This document shows, piece after piece, positions 34,300 through 45,689 of a DNA stretch of 64,000 nucleotides (its first letter is position 1; each line of letters opens with the position of its first letter). The position numbers and the translations under genes were made by a program. Below the pieces are notes generated by a model. The model was not told where the DNA came from. It was given only the letters and a program-made list of their open reading frames with translations, and did no database searches. The stretch comes from Halichoerus grypus (Eukaryota; Chordata; Mammalia; Carnivora; Phocidae): contig NC_135720.1 of NCBI RefSeq assembly GCF_964656455.1, forward strand, positions 54,276,598 to 54,340,597, given 5' to 3'.

Positions 34300-34640
34300 G
34301 TTTCCCTTGCAATTACACTTGACCATGTGACTAAGTATATGGGTAGAAGGAAATTGTGCAACTTTATTTTGAAATAAAAAACCACTTGCTCAGGCCTTCC
34401 TAGGTTGTGGGGCTAATGAGCCAGCATAGATAATACTGGTAAGGACATCAATACTACAAATGTCCAGGCCATAAGTAGACAGAACTTGAGTCCCTGGATG
34501 ACCTTATGGAATAAAATTTTCCTGCAATCCTGAAGTGTTCATTTCCAGACAGTTTTACAAGAAAGAGAAAATTTTACTGTATTTTATCCACTGTATTTGG
34601 GATTTTCTTTGATGTACCAGCTTAGACCCTAACTAATACA
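34300..34640 (+). repeat. Unassigned LTR-like repeat, copy 1
   Basis: 'gaccatgtgactaagtatat' opens and 'cagcttagaccctaactaat' closes the unit. A related text starts at about 44900 with 'ccatgtgactggtttctggcc'. The end 'actaataca' resembles ERVL-class LTR 3' ends. I cannot name the family. Confidence 0.4.
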
Positions 34641-35150
34641 ATAGGTGTATTAAGACCATTTGTAGTTACCATTATGATGGACAAATTTGGCCGTAGTTCT
34701 GGCATAATATTTTATGCTTTTTATTTTTTAAATTAAAAATTAACTATGTAGTTTATTTATTTATGTATGTATGTACAGTTTTTTGGGAGGGTTTGGTTTT
34801 TTTTCTTTTCCACTGATTACCTTTATAACAATTTCCCTCTTTTCCTTTTCTTCTCACAATTTTTTGGTATTATTTCTATTTTGTCAAAACATTTATGTTC
34901 TATTTTATATCAGTCAAATATACTAAATGTTTGTGTCCTGTCCAACAGTCATAGTTTTCCTGGTCATCCTTTTGTTGGCAATAGTTTATTTCTATTATAT
35001 CCTCAAAAAGGGCTGATGGGGAATATAGTCCTTGAGTTCTTGCCAGTTGAAAGCTATTTGCTTTTATCCTTTATACTTTTTGGCTGTGAGATAGTAGGAC
35101 TAAATTTTCTTTCCTTCAGTATTTGTAAATGTTATTAATCTGTTATCTCC
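34641..35150 (-). repeat. Probable old L1 fragment
   Basis: 'taggtgtattaagaccattt' and the T-rich antisense text up to 'cctgcacag' resemble L1 on the minus strand. Very diverged. 35151-35935 holds nothing recognised. The plus-strand frame 34767-35138 is antisense. Confidence 0.45.
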
Positions 35151-35935
35151 TGCACAGAATATTGATATAGGGAACTCAGCCCATTTTTGCCCCCAAAATA
35201 TCATTATGATTTAGATCATGCATTCTCAGAGGTTGTAGTATAATATGCTGATTTACAAAATGAAAGTGAGAAAGGATAGGGAGATTATATTTTGGTTTTT
35301 GATATATGTGTCATTGGTTTTTATCTTTAAGAATTATATGGGGATAGAACACTGCCTCAGGGAGAATGAGAAATACAGATAAAAATGGAATCTATACAAG
35401 TAATTCATGTGGACAATCTTTAAAGATAAAAGAAGAAAATATTTATAATGCTATTAAACTAACCAAGGATGTAATTTAAAACTCTCACACCTTTATTGCT
35501 CAAGTGACTCTATTTATTCTTAGAGCAGTGTCCCAAGAGGGAGATATTGTAGACAGAGATTAAACCATTGACCATGTTTCCTTAGTTTTACAGAGTGGGG
35601 AATTGGTGGACCTCATGTATCACTTCAAGTTGCCTGGAAGCCATTTGAGGTAAACCAATTAAAATGATTCTACATCTGAAATATTTGACATTGACATACA
35701 TACAATTATCCATGGATTATTCAGGGTATTTATAATTAATGGCATTTGCAAAACAATGAGGCTGAGATGGCCAAAGACAAAGTCATTTCATTATAAGAGA
35801 CGAAAATTTCAACTTGTCTTCATAAAAATCTTACATTTTTAACCTGGATTTCAAATTTTATCACTGTCAATTTCAGTATTTCATGTTCTCTGAGAGCATT
35901 TCTATATATAGCCCTTTACTGCTCCTCTGCTTATT

Positions 35936-37640
35936 TATTTATTCAACAAGTATTTATTAAGTACCTACTATATGTCATTCAGAGAATCAGTAGTGAACCA
36001 ATATCAGATAAAGTCCTGGTTCTCCTGGAATTAATATTCTAGTATGGGAGATAGACAGAAAGACAGACAACTAGCCAGCCAGCCAGCCAGATATCAGATT
36101 CTCATTAAGAACAACAAGCCTGGATAGGGATAGAGCTAAGCGCAAGGAGGGCAGGGTTCTGCCTCAGATAAAGTGGTCAGAGAAGGTTCCTCTGAGGGAA
36201 TGAACAGAATCTTAAAAGGGAATAGCTGGAAAAATGTGACCTTGGCAGAGAGAAGCCTAAGAGCAAATGCCCACAAGTGCGAATATGCCTAGGTATCCTG
36301 AGAATAGCCAGGAGGCTGCACAAGCTGAGAAAGCAAATGCAGTTGGAGAGTTGGTGGGAAAAGTTGGTGTGGATCATATAAAAGGCCATGACAAGTGCCA
36401 TGGACCTTATTTTATGGAAGTAATGGATTTATATCTATGGAAAAATACTGAAAGGTTTGGAGTAGAAGAGTGATATGATATAATTTGCATTTTAAAAGAA
36501 TCTCTGACTGCCATGTGGAGAATAAGCTTCGGGGAACATGGGTAGGAACCTGGAGACCAGTTAGGAGGCTACTGCATGAATCTGGGAAAGAGATGAAGGG
36601 GGTTTGGACTAGGATGATAGAGAAAGGAGGTGCACTGAACACTGTTGAGACAGAGGTCATATTTTGAAGTTAGAGCCAATAAGATCTGCTGCTAGATTGA
36701 ATGTAGTTAAATGAGAGAAAAAGAAGAGTCCAGAACAATTCCAGTGTTCAGCTTAAGTGCATGGCTGACTGATGGAACTGTTCACTCAGAAGGAGAATGA
36801 GGGCAAAAGTGCTGGATAACAGGGCTTGAATGAGCTCAGTTATGACATATTAAAGTGAGATACCCATTAGCTGCCAAGGTGGAGAGGCTGGGTAGGCAGT
36901 TTGATATGCAAGCCTGGCATTCAGTGGAGAGTGCAAGGCTGGAGATAATCTGGGAATTTCTTTATATACACACTGTCTAAAACTATAGAACTAGATAAGC
37001 TCACACAAGATGTGAATTCAGATTAAAAAGAGAAGAGGTACAAGGATTGAACCCTGGGACCTGCCAAAGTTTAGAAATAGGGAGAAGAGGAGAAGCCACA
37101 GAAGAGATTAAGAAGAGAGGGAAAACCGGGAGGACGGTCTAATGGAAACCAAGTGAGGAAAGAGTTTAGAGAAGGCAGGAGCAGTTCTTAAAAGTTTTGA
37201 GCATAATTGCACTATGGCTATGAAAAGCATTTTATTAGAGGAAGCTGGGTGATCAGTACACAGGAACCCTATGAGCTATTTTTGCAACTTCTGTGGGATT
37301 CTAAAAGTATTTGAAAGTAGACATTTAAAAAATAGTTAAAAAGTGGTTTCAAGAAGATGAGCAAACAAATGGTGTTGAGAAGTCTGTTGAGAAGAGGGTG
37401 TGGGGCTGAGGATTTAATGTGGCAACGTAGAACTCATGAATGATTTTGCTGAGAGCAATGTCATGGAGTGGGAAAAACAGAAGTTCGAAGCCAGCGATTT
37501 CAAGAGAGAATGGTAATAGAGGATGTCAAGACAGTGAGCAGGGACAATTCTTTGGAGGAGTTTTACTAGAAGAGAGAAGAGAGGAACACCGTAGTAGGCA
37601 GAGGTGTGAATGGGGCCAGGAGGAAAGCATTTTAAAATAC
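35936..37640 (-). repeat. Long ancient L2 LINE copy
   Basis: The reverse strand follows L2 for about 1.7 kb: 'attcaacaagtatttattaa' (3' terminus), 'ggtcagagaaggttcctctg', 'catttta' and 'gaccagttaggaggctactg', 'tttgaagttagagccaataa', 'gggtaggcagtttgatatgc', and 'caaatggtgttgagaagtct'. This is the longest L2 fossil in the window. About 37225-37340 reads like an inserted old L1 3' tail. A short (CAGC)n lies at 36075-36088. No reading frame of useful length survives. Confidence 0.8.
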
Positions 37641-39050
37641 AGCTAGCAGTTGAACGTCCTGCTGCTTAATTGCAACATTTCACTAGCCACCATTTCTTGT
37701 TGTGATATTTTAAATCATTTAGTTCTGACAGTTGTGCGTTTTCTCTTACCACTCGTGAGTTTGCTTTTCTTTCTTTCTTTTTTTTTTTAGTTGTGATTGC
37801 CCTTTAAAATTAGTTCCTTTGGTTTCACCCTGCCGTCGATCACCGGTGCAAAGCGTTTGTCAGCTGCTCGCTTCCGCAGACTGTTTTCTGCCCAAAAAAA
37901 TCTCTAACTGATTCTCCTCAGGAATTTTAGACCTCCAAGAACACCATTATGTGTGTGCACACTTGAGGTTCACATTTGTGTCCGTATGTGTAAATCCGTG
38001 TGTGTTTAGCCGTCATTCAACAGAATTCATATAGGACACTTTGTGGAAGGAATGTGGCCCTGGGTTTTAGGAGGATACAGAAAGAATGGAGCGTGTCAAG
38101 GGCTATGTGTTTGGTGACTGTGGACGCGCTGTGGCTCACTGTGGTTGTGGCCTAATTTGAGAGGCTGACTCCTTTCTGCGTCTGCTTTATCATTTTGTAT
38201 CTCAGAGGACCACAGACCCTAAATACTTCTTGTCTCCTTGAGCATCTCCTACCAACACTTGTAACGGAAGTCCAATAGGCATGGCCAGGTGGTGCTTTAT
38301 AACCAACAGCGCATACAACGTTTGCCCAAGTGTAGTGCGGGAAAATACACAGCGAATGCCTGTTGCCTTTCAGAGAGATTCGGCAACAACAAAAGGCAAA
38401 CACTGAGTTTCACAAAGCACATTAAACAGGGCAAACAGGCCTCTAATCCAATGGTTTAATTACAGTATAGGGCATTCATTGTGGCAAACCATGCTTAGCA
38501 TTTCAAACCACTCCATGTGTTTCTCAATAAAAAGGAAAGCTCACCCAAAACCCCACAATGCTTCTCACACCCTGCAAAACCAATGGTGTCATAGAATAAT
38601 GTTCTGTTTGTTTTGTTCTTAAGTTTTCAAACCATCCCAATTTAACAAGAGCTGACTAAAATCTGAAAGACTCCTTTTATACTTTTTTCACATCTTCTAC
38701 CCAGTCTGACTGTCTGTCCTCCTGCCTGCATGCCTCCCCAACCCCCTCCCGTTTATTTACAGTCTTTTGAGGAGGAGTTTGAGGTGCAAGTTTCTAAGCT
38801 ATAATTACCTCACCAGTTAAGATCATCATCAGTCCAGTCAAGGCCTCTGCAAATTATGACATTTTGTTATTTCCCCCTTTACAGGCAGCCACCCTTGGGT
38901 ACTTTATGCCCTTGGATGTGCATGCAAACTTTAAGGATATTTTGTGTATGCATGTGTGCTTAATTTGCATAAATGATTTTGTACTATTAGCTTCATTCTT
39001 TAATTTACTTTTAAAATTCATCCTTAGGTTTTTATATATATTCATCTAGT
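37641..39050. other. Repeat-poor region with a CpG cluster
   Basis: I see no interspersed repeat for about 1.4 kb. At 37834-37876 there are six CpG sites in 43 bases ('gccgtcgatcaccggtgc' then 'aagcgtttgtcagctgctcg' and 'ttccgc'), far above the surrounding rate. The stretch 38130-38600 also keeps several CpGs. In methylated vertebrate DNA, retained CpGs in an AT-rich setting can mark constraint or hypomethylation; this is inference. Confidence 0.55.
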
Positions 39051-39348
39051 AAAGTTCATTGCTTCTAACTACTTCATGGTATTTCTCCAATATGCATCTC
39101 CATTTTTTTAGTAATAAACATCCAGTTTGCTTCCAACCCTAAATGTAGTGACTGTCTTCACATATGTGCACTTACAGCATATACCCAGAAGTGGAATTGT
39201 TGGGTCACGCAGTAAATGTATACTTTGCAAAGCACTGCCTTGTTGCTCTTCAGAATAGCATTACTAACCTATATACCCACAAAAGTGCATGAGGACTCTC
39301 ATTTCCGCATATCCTAACGAACACTTGATGTTATCTGACTTTGTGATT
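39051..39348 (-). repeat. Old L1 3' part, left of a nested insertion
   Basis: 'tatacccagaagtggaattg' and 'ctatatacccacaaaagtgc' are antisense L1 ORF2 or 3' UTR text. The same element resumes after 44291. Confidence 0.68.
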
Positions 39349-39496
39349 CTCCTTAAATATTTTATTTACTTATTTGAGAGAGAAAGGGAGAGAGCATGAG
39401 CAGGAGAGGGGCAGAGGGAGAGGGAGAAGCAGACTCGCCACTGAGCAAGGAGCCCGATGCGGGCTCCATCCCAGGACCCTGGGATCATGAACTGAG
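39349..39496 (-). mobile_element. CAN-SINE, left part (split by an L1)
   Basis: The element's tail side, 'aatattttatttacttattt', and GA-rich centre are here; the head 'gagccacccaggcgcccc' lies at 44260-44277. Target duplication ctgactttgtgatt at 39335-39348 and 44278-44291 encloses the whole stack. The L1 insertion separates the two halves. Confidence 0.93.
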
Positions 39497-39901
39497 CCAA
39501 AGGCAGACTTTTTTTTTTTTTTTAATTTTTTTATTAACATATAATGTATTATTTTTTTCAGGGGTGCAGGTCTGTGATTCATCAGTCTTACACAATTCAC
39601 AGAGCTCACCATAGCACATACCCTCCCCAATGTCCATCATCCAGCCACCCCATCCCTCCCACACCCCTCCCCTCCAGCAACCCTCAGTTTCTTCCCTGAG
39701 ATTAAGAGCCTCTTATGGTTTGTCTCCCTCTCTGGTTTTGTCTTGATTCACTTTTCCCTACTTTCTGCTATGATCCTCTGTCTTGTTTCTCAAATTCCTC
39801 ATATCAGTGAGATCATATGATACCTATCTTTCTCTGATTGACTTATTTCGCTTACCATAATACCCTCTAGTTCCATCCATGTCGTTGCAAATGGCAAGAT
39901 T

Positions 39902-39937
39902 TCAATTTTTTGATGGCTGCATAATATTCCATTGTGT

Positions 39938-39976
<39 letters not shown>

Positions 39977-42900
39977 CCACATCTTCTTTATCCATTCATC
40001 TGTTGATGGACATCTAGGCTCTTTCCATAGTTTGGCTATTGTGGACATTGCTGCTATAAACATTGGGGTGCCTGCGCCCCTTTGGATCCCTACATTTGTA
40101 TCTTTGGGGTAAATACCCAGTAGTGCAATTGCTGGGTCATAGGGTAGCTCTATTTTCAACTTTTTGAGGAACCTCCATACCGTTTTCCAGAGTGGCTGCA
40201 CCAGCTTGCATTTCCACCAACAGTGTAGGAGGGTTCCCCTTTCTCCGCATCCTCGCCAACATCTGTCGTTTCCTGACTTGTTAATTTTAGCCATTCTGAC
40301 TGGTGTGAGGTGGTATCTCATTGAGGTTTTGATTTGGATTTCCCTGATGCCCAGCGACGTTGAGCACTTTTTCATGTGTCTGTTGGCCATTTGTATGTCT
40401 TCTTTGGAGAAATGTCTGTTCATGTCTTCTGCCCATTTCTTGATTGGATTATTTGTTCTTTGGGTGTTGAGTTTGATAAGTTCTTTATAGATTTTGGATA
40501 CTAGCCCTTTATCTGATATGTCATTTGCAAATATCTTCTCCCATTCTGTCGGTTGTCTTTTGGTTTTGTTGACTGTTTCCTTTTGCTGTGCAAAAGCTTT
40601 TTATCTTGATGAAGTCCCCATAGTTCATTTTTGCCCTTGCTTCCCTTGCCTTTGGCGATGTTTCTAGGAAGAAGTTGCTGCGGCTGAGGTTGAAGAGGTT
40701 GCTGCCTGTGTTCTCCTCAAGGATTTTGATGGACTCCTGTCTCACATTTAGGTCTTTCATCCATTTTGAGTCTATTTTTGTGTGTGGTGTAAGGAAATGG
40801 TCCAGTTTCATTCTTCTGTATGTGGCTGTCCAATTTTCCCAATACCATTTGTTGAAGAGACTGTCTTTTTTCCATTGGACTTCTTTCCTGCTTTGTCAAA
40901 GATGAGTTGACCATAGAGTTGAGGGTCCATTTCTGGGCTCTCTATTCTGTTCCATTGATCTATGTGTCTGTTTTTGTGCCAGTACCATACTGTCTTGATG
41001 ATGACAGCTTTGTAATAGAGCTTGAAGTCCGGAATTGTGATGCCACCAGCTTTGCTTTGCTTTTTCAACATTCCTCTGGCTATTCAGGGTCTTTTCTGGT
41101 TCCATACAGATTTTAGGATAATTTGTTCCATTTCTTTGAAAAAAGTCGATGGTATTTTAATAAGGATTGCATTAAACGTGTAGATTGCTGTAGGTGGCAT
41201 AGACATTTTCACAATATTTGTTCTTCTGATCCATGAGCATGGAATGTTTTTCCATTTCTTTGTGTCTTCCTCAATTTCTTTCATGAGTATTCTATAGTTT
41301 TCTGAGTACAGATTCTTTGCCTCTTTAGTTAGATTTATTCCTAGGTATCTTATGGTTTTGGGTGCAGTTGTAAATGGGATCAACTCCTTCATTTCTCTTT
41401 TTTCTGTCTTGTTGTTGGTATATAGAAATGCAACTGATTTCTGTCCATTGATTTTATATCCTGCCACTTTGCTGAATTCCTGTATGAGTTCTAGCAGTTT
41501 TGGGGGTGGAGTCTTTTGGGTTTTCCACATAAAGTATCATATCATCTGCAGAAAGTGAGAATCTCCCTTCTTTGCTGATTTGGATGCCTTTTATTTCTTT
41601 TTGTTGTCTGACTGCTGAGGCTAGGACTTCTATTACTATGTTGAATAGCAATGGTGATAGTGGACATCCCTGCCATGTTCCTGACCTTAGGGGGAAAGCT
41701 CTCAGTTTTTCCCCATTCAGTATGATATTAGCTGTGGGTTTTTCATAGATGGCTTTTATGATATTGAGGTATGTACCCTCTATCCCTACACTGTGAAGAG
41801 TTTTAATCAAGAAAGGATGCTAGACTTTGTCAAATGCTTTTTCTGCATCTATTGAGAGGATCATATGGTTCTTGTTCTTTCTTTTATTAATGTATTGTAT
41901 CACATTGATTGATTTGCAGATGTTGAACCAACCTTGCAGCCCAGGAATAAATCCCACTTGGTCGTGGTGAATAATCCTTTTAATGTACTGTTGGACCCTA
42001 TTGGCTAGTATTTTGGTGAGAATTTTTGCATCCATGTTCATCAGGGATATTGGTCTGTAGTTCTCCTTTTTGATGGGGTCTTTGGTTTTGGGATCAAGGT
42101 AATGCTGGCCTCATAAAATGAGTTTGGAAGTTTTCCTTCCATTTCTATTCTTTGAAACAGCTTCAGAAGAATAGGTATTAATTCTTTAAATGTTTGGTAG
42201 AATTCCCCTGGGAAGCCATCTGGCCCTGGGCTCTTGTTTGTTGGGAGTTTCTTGATTACTGCTTCAATTTCCTTAGTGGTTATGGGTCTGTTCAGGTTTT
42301 CTGTTCTTCCTGGTTCAGTTTTGGTAGTTTATATGTCTCTAGGAATGCATCCGTTTCTTCCAGACTATCTAATTTGCTGGCATATAGTTGCTCATAATAT
42401 GTTCTTATAATTGTTTATATTTCTTTGGTGTTGGTTGTGATCTCTCCTCTTTCATTTATGATTTTATTTATTTGGGTCCTTTCTCTTTTCTTTTTGATAA
42501 GTCTGGCCAGGGGTTTACCAATCTTATTAATTCTTTCAAAGCACCAGCTCCTAGTTTCGTTGATCTGTTCTACTGTTCTTTTGGTTTCTATTTCATTGAT
42601 TTCTGCTCTGATCTTTATTATTTCTCTTCTCCTGCTGGGTTTAGGCTTTATTTGCTGTTCTTTCTCCAGCTCCTTTAGGTGTAGGGTTAGGTTGTGTATC
42701 TGAGACCTTTCTTGTTTCTTGAGAAAGGCTTGTATTGCTATATACTTTCCTCTTAGGAATGCCTTTGCTGCATCCCAAAGATTTCGAACAGTTGTGTTGT
42801 CATTTTCATTTGTTTCCATGAAATTTTTTAATTCTTCTTTAATTTCCTGGTTGACCCATTCATTCTTTAGTAGGATGCTCTTTAGCCTCCACGTATTTGA

Positions 42901-43500
42901 GTTCTTTCTGACTTTCCTCTTGTGATTGAGTTCTAGTTTCAAAGCATTGTGGTCTGAAAATATGCAGGGAATGATCCCAATCTTTTGGTACCGGTTGAGA
43001 CCTGATTTGTGACGTAGGATGTGATCTATTCTGGAGAATGTTCCATGTGCATAGAGAAGAATGTGTATTCTGTTGCTTTGGGATGGAATGTTCTGAATAT
43101 ATCTGTGAAGTCCATCTGGTCCAGTGTGTCATTTAAAGCCTTTATTTCCTTGTTGATCTTTTGCTTAGATGATCTGTCCATTTCAGTGAGCGGGATGTTA
43201 AAGTTGCCTACTATTACCGTATTATTGTCGATGTGTTTCTTTGATTTTATTATTAATTGGCTTATATAATTGGCTGCTCCCATGTTAGGGGCATAGATAT
43301 TTAAAATTGTCAGATCTTGTTGGATAGACCCTTTAAGTATAGTGTCCTTCCTCATCTCTTATTAGAGTCTTTGGTTTAAAATCTAATTTGTCTGATGTAA
43401 GGATTGCTATCCCAGCTTTCTTTTGATGTCCATTGGCATAGTAAATGGTTTTCCACCCCCTCACTTTAAATCTGGAGGTGTCTTTGGGTCTAAAATGAGT
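39902..43500 (-). pseudogene. L1 ORF2 (endonuclease/reverse transcriptase) pseudogene
   Basis: Normal ORF2 codes an endonuclease and reverse transcriptase used for L1 retrotransposition. Recognisable parts in reading order from the right: endonuclease text at 43026-43355 (the catalytic motif reads GNFN where GDFN is usual), then linker and RT text at 42415-42942, 41820-42041 and 41454-41810. The RT motif reads SADD (41541-41549; the DD is kept). 41084-41530 and 40164-40905 cover the C-terminal half, in antisense. The frame changes several times, and 39933-39973 adds a dinucleotide run. There is no full-length frame. Confidence 0.9.
39933..39973. repeat. (TG)n microsatellite in L1 ORF2
   Basis: A TG tract interrupted once by TA near 39942 replaces the expected 'tatata' segment of L1. 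It has changed the reading frame of the ORF2 tail. Confidence 0.93.
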
Positions 43501-43802
43501 CTCTTGCAGACAGCATATCTATGGGTCTTGTTTTTTAATCCAATCTGATACCCTGTGTCTTTTGATTGGGGCATTTGGCCCATTTACATTCAGGGTAACC
43601 ATTGAAATATATGAATTTAGTACCATTGTATTGCCTGTCAGGTGACTGTTACTGTATATTGTCTCTCTTCCTTTCTGGTCTATGTTACTTTTAGGCTCTC
43701 TCTTTGCTTAGAGGACCCCTTTCAATATTTCTTGTAGGGCTGGTTTGGTGTTTGCAAATTCTTTTAGTTTTTGTTTGTCCTGGAAGCTTTTTATCTCTCC
43801 TT

Positions 43803-44138
43803 CTATTTCAGTGACAGCCTAGCTGGATATAGTATTGGCTGCATATTTTTCTCATTTAGTGCTCTGAATATATCCTGCCAGTCCTTTCTGGCCTGCCAGG
43901 TCTCTGTGGATAGGTCTGCTGCCAATCTAATGTTTCTACTGTGTAGGTTACAGACCTCTTGTCCCGAGCTGCTTTCAGGATTTTCTCTTTGTCTCTGAGA
44001 CTTGTGAGTTTTACTATTTAGATGTTGGGGTGTTGACCTATTTTTACTGATTTTGAGAGGGGTTCTCTGTGCCTCCTGGATTTTGATGCCTGTTTCCTTC
44101 CCCAAATTAGGGAAGTTCTCTGCTATAATTTGCTCCAA
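43803..44138 (-). pseudogene. L1 ORF1 C-terminal fragment
   Basis: A 111-codon minus-strand frame reads MEQIIAENFPNLGKETGIKI ... ADLSTETWQARKDWQDIF ... 'ILYPARLSLK' and stops. This is the C-terminal RNA-binding part of L1 ORF1p, a nucleic-acid chaperone that coats L1 RNA. The N-terminal coiled coil and RRM are mostly gone because of the 5' truncation at 44235. The stop lies before the gap to ORF2. Confidence 0.92.
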
Positions 44139-44248
44139 TATACCTTCTTCCCCTCTCTCTCTTTCTTCTTCTTCTGTGATCCCAATTATTCTAATGTTGT
44201 TTCACTTTGTGGTATCACTTATCTCTCGAATTCTCCCAAAGGCAGACT

Positions 44249-44277
44249 CTTAATGGACTGAGCCACCCAGGCGCCCC
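44249..44277 (-). mobile_element. CAN-SINE, right part (head)
   Basis: 'cttaatggactgagccaccc' and 'aggcgcccc' are the tRNA-derived head in complement. It is the other half of 39349-39496; the L1 at 39510-44235 lies between. Confidence 0.92.
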
Positions 44278-44291
44278 CTGACTTTGTGATT

Positions 44292-44890
44292 TTTGCCAAT
44301 CCAATAGGTGCAAGGATTTGTTTCTTTTGCACTTATCTTATTACTATTTCAGCTGAAAAATTCTTTGTATACTCACTAGATGCTCAGTTTTTCTTTCTGT
44401 GAACTGTCAGTTCTTCCCCCCTCAACACCTTTCCTGTTGGGTTTCCTATATTTTCTTATTGATTTGCAGGGGTTATATGGGTGTTCTAATGATTAATACC
44501 TTGTTGGTTTTTGATGCGGTGACTATATGCCAGATTTATGCCCATTGTCCTAGCTTAATAATTAATAGGACACTCTTTTGTTATCACATATATCCTTAAG
44601 TTTAGATTTTGCACATATCTTCTCCCAGTCTATGACTCTTCTTTTGATTTTGTCATTGGTGTTTTAATGCAGTTAAATTTATTAACTTGTTGCATTGTTG
44701 TTTATGCTTTTGAAGTTTTTGAAGAAGTCTGTTTTTAATCCAGTTTTGTATTATTGGATGTGTAGGTTTTTCTGGCCATTTGCGATTTCAGACAATGCTG
44801 TATTGAACATCCTTTACATCTCTTTGTTCATATGTGTGAGATTTTCTCTAAGTTATGTATCTATGTGGGTGAGACTGCTATGTGCCAAAC
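44292..44890 (-). repeat. Old L1 3' part, right of the nested insertion
   Basis: Text continues the L1 from the left of the stack: 'atccaataggtgcaaggatt', then 'gccagatttatgcccattgt' and 'tatgactcttcttttgattt', antisense L1 ORF2. The join (39348 / 44292) is seamless apart from the SINE's duplication. Confidence 0.65.
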
Positions 44891-45250
44891 AATTCCAGCT
44901 TCCTTTTCCTCTATATTCACTGTGGCTGGAATACATTCCATAGTGTCTGTTACAGTTGTTAGCTGGGTGCCATGTGACTGGTTTCTGGCCAGTAGAATGT
45001 GTAGAAGTGATATATGATTTTTCCAGTCCTGGCTCATGAAAGCTTCCCGTAGGGGATCCTCCAGTGCTCCTTTCCCTTCCCTTGCTCTCTGGTCAGATGC
45101 AGTGAAGAACTTAAGCCTGGGTGATGGATATGCTACCAGATAGAAATACCTTCAGACCTGGAATTGCTAGATGGAAGGCCATCACTTAATACCAGATTGG
45201 GACTTATGTGAGCACAGAAAAAAATTTCTGTTTAGCTACTAATATTTTGA
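44891..45250 (+). repeat. Unassigned LTR-like repeat, copy 2
   Basis: 'gccatgtgactggtttctgg' and 'agtgatatatgatttttcca' match the start of the unit at 34300-34640. Its end is less clear. Family not named. Confidence 0.35.
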
Positions 45251-45264
45251 GGTTGTTTTTATAC

Positions 45265-45680
45265 TAGTATATTAGTTTGCTAGGGCTGCCATAACAAAAT
45301 ACCACAGACTGGGTGGCTTGAATAACAGCAATTTTTTCCAACAGTTTGGGAGGCTAGAAGTCCAAGATCAAGGTGTTGGCACAAGTTTGGTTTCTCCTCA
45401 GTTCTTTCTCTTGGCTTGTAGATAGTTATCTTCTTGTTGTGTCCTTATATAGCCTTTCCTCTGAGTATGTGTATCCCTGGGATTTCTCAGTATGTGTGTC
45501 CAAATTTCCTCTTCTTATAAGGACATCAGTCAGATTGAATTAAGGCCATCTGTACAGCCTCAGTTAAGCTAAATTACTTCCTTAAAGGTCCTTTCTCCAA
45601 ATACAATCATATTCTGAGGTACTGACACTTAGGGCTTCAACATACGAATTTTGAGGGACACACAAGTCCATAACAAGCAG
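45265..45680 (-). mobile_element. MLT1-type MaLR solo LTR
   Basis: It reads as the complement of an MLT1 LTR: 'tattagtttgctagggctgc', 'ccacagactgggtggcttga', 'ctagaagtccaagatcaagg', 'cttcttataaggacatcagt', and 'cacaagtccataaca' as the LTR start. There is no internal region, and no frame. Confidence 0.85.
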
Positions 45681-45689
45681 TTAGCAATA

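Larger units (their letters stand above)
39510..44235 (-). mobile_element. Carnivore L1, 5'-truncated, nested in a SINE
   Basis: A 4.7-kb minus-strand L1 with a T-rich 3' tail at 39510, a 3' UTR, ORF2 and the end of ORF1. A 13-bp target duplication ccaaaggcagact flanks it at 39497-39509 and 44236-44248. The 5' UTR and the ORF1 start are missing, so it could not produce a full element. A (TG)n tract at 39933-39973 lies in the ORF2 C-terminus and throws it out of frame (product ends in a run of TH repeats then 'WNIMQPSKN' and a stop). Younger-looking than the L1Ms around it. Confidence 0.95.

Noticed and set aside
34767..35138. 123-codon plus-strand frame rich in F, L and S
   Set aside because: Composition is that of T-rich antisense LINE text, with no transmembrane pattern or homology that would make a gene.
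39902..40423. 173-codon frame ending in a TH-rich run
   Set aside because: The TH run is the translated (CA/TG)n in the L1 ORF2 tail; there is no new protein.
42415..42942. 175-codon minus-strand frame rich in K, E and R
   Set aside because: It is the linker between endonuclease and reverse transcriptase of the L1 at 39510-44235, not an independent gene.
45265..45680. Possible gene promoter (TATA-like and polyadenylation motifs)
   Set aside because: These belong to an MLT1 LTR; nothing downstream resembles an exon.
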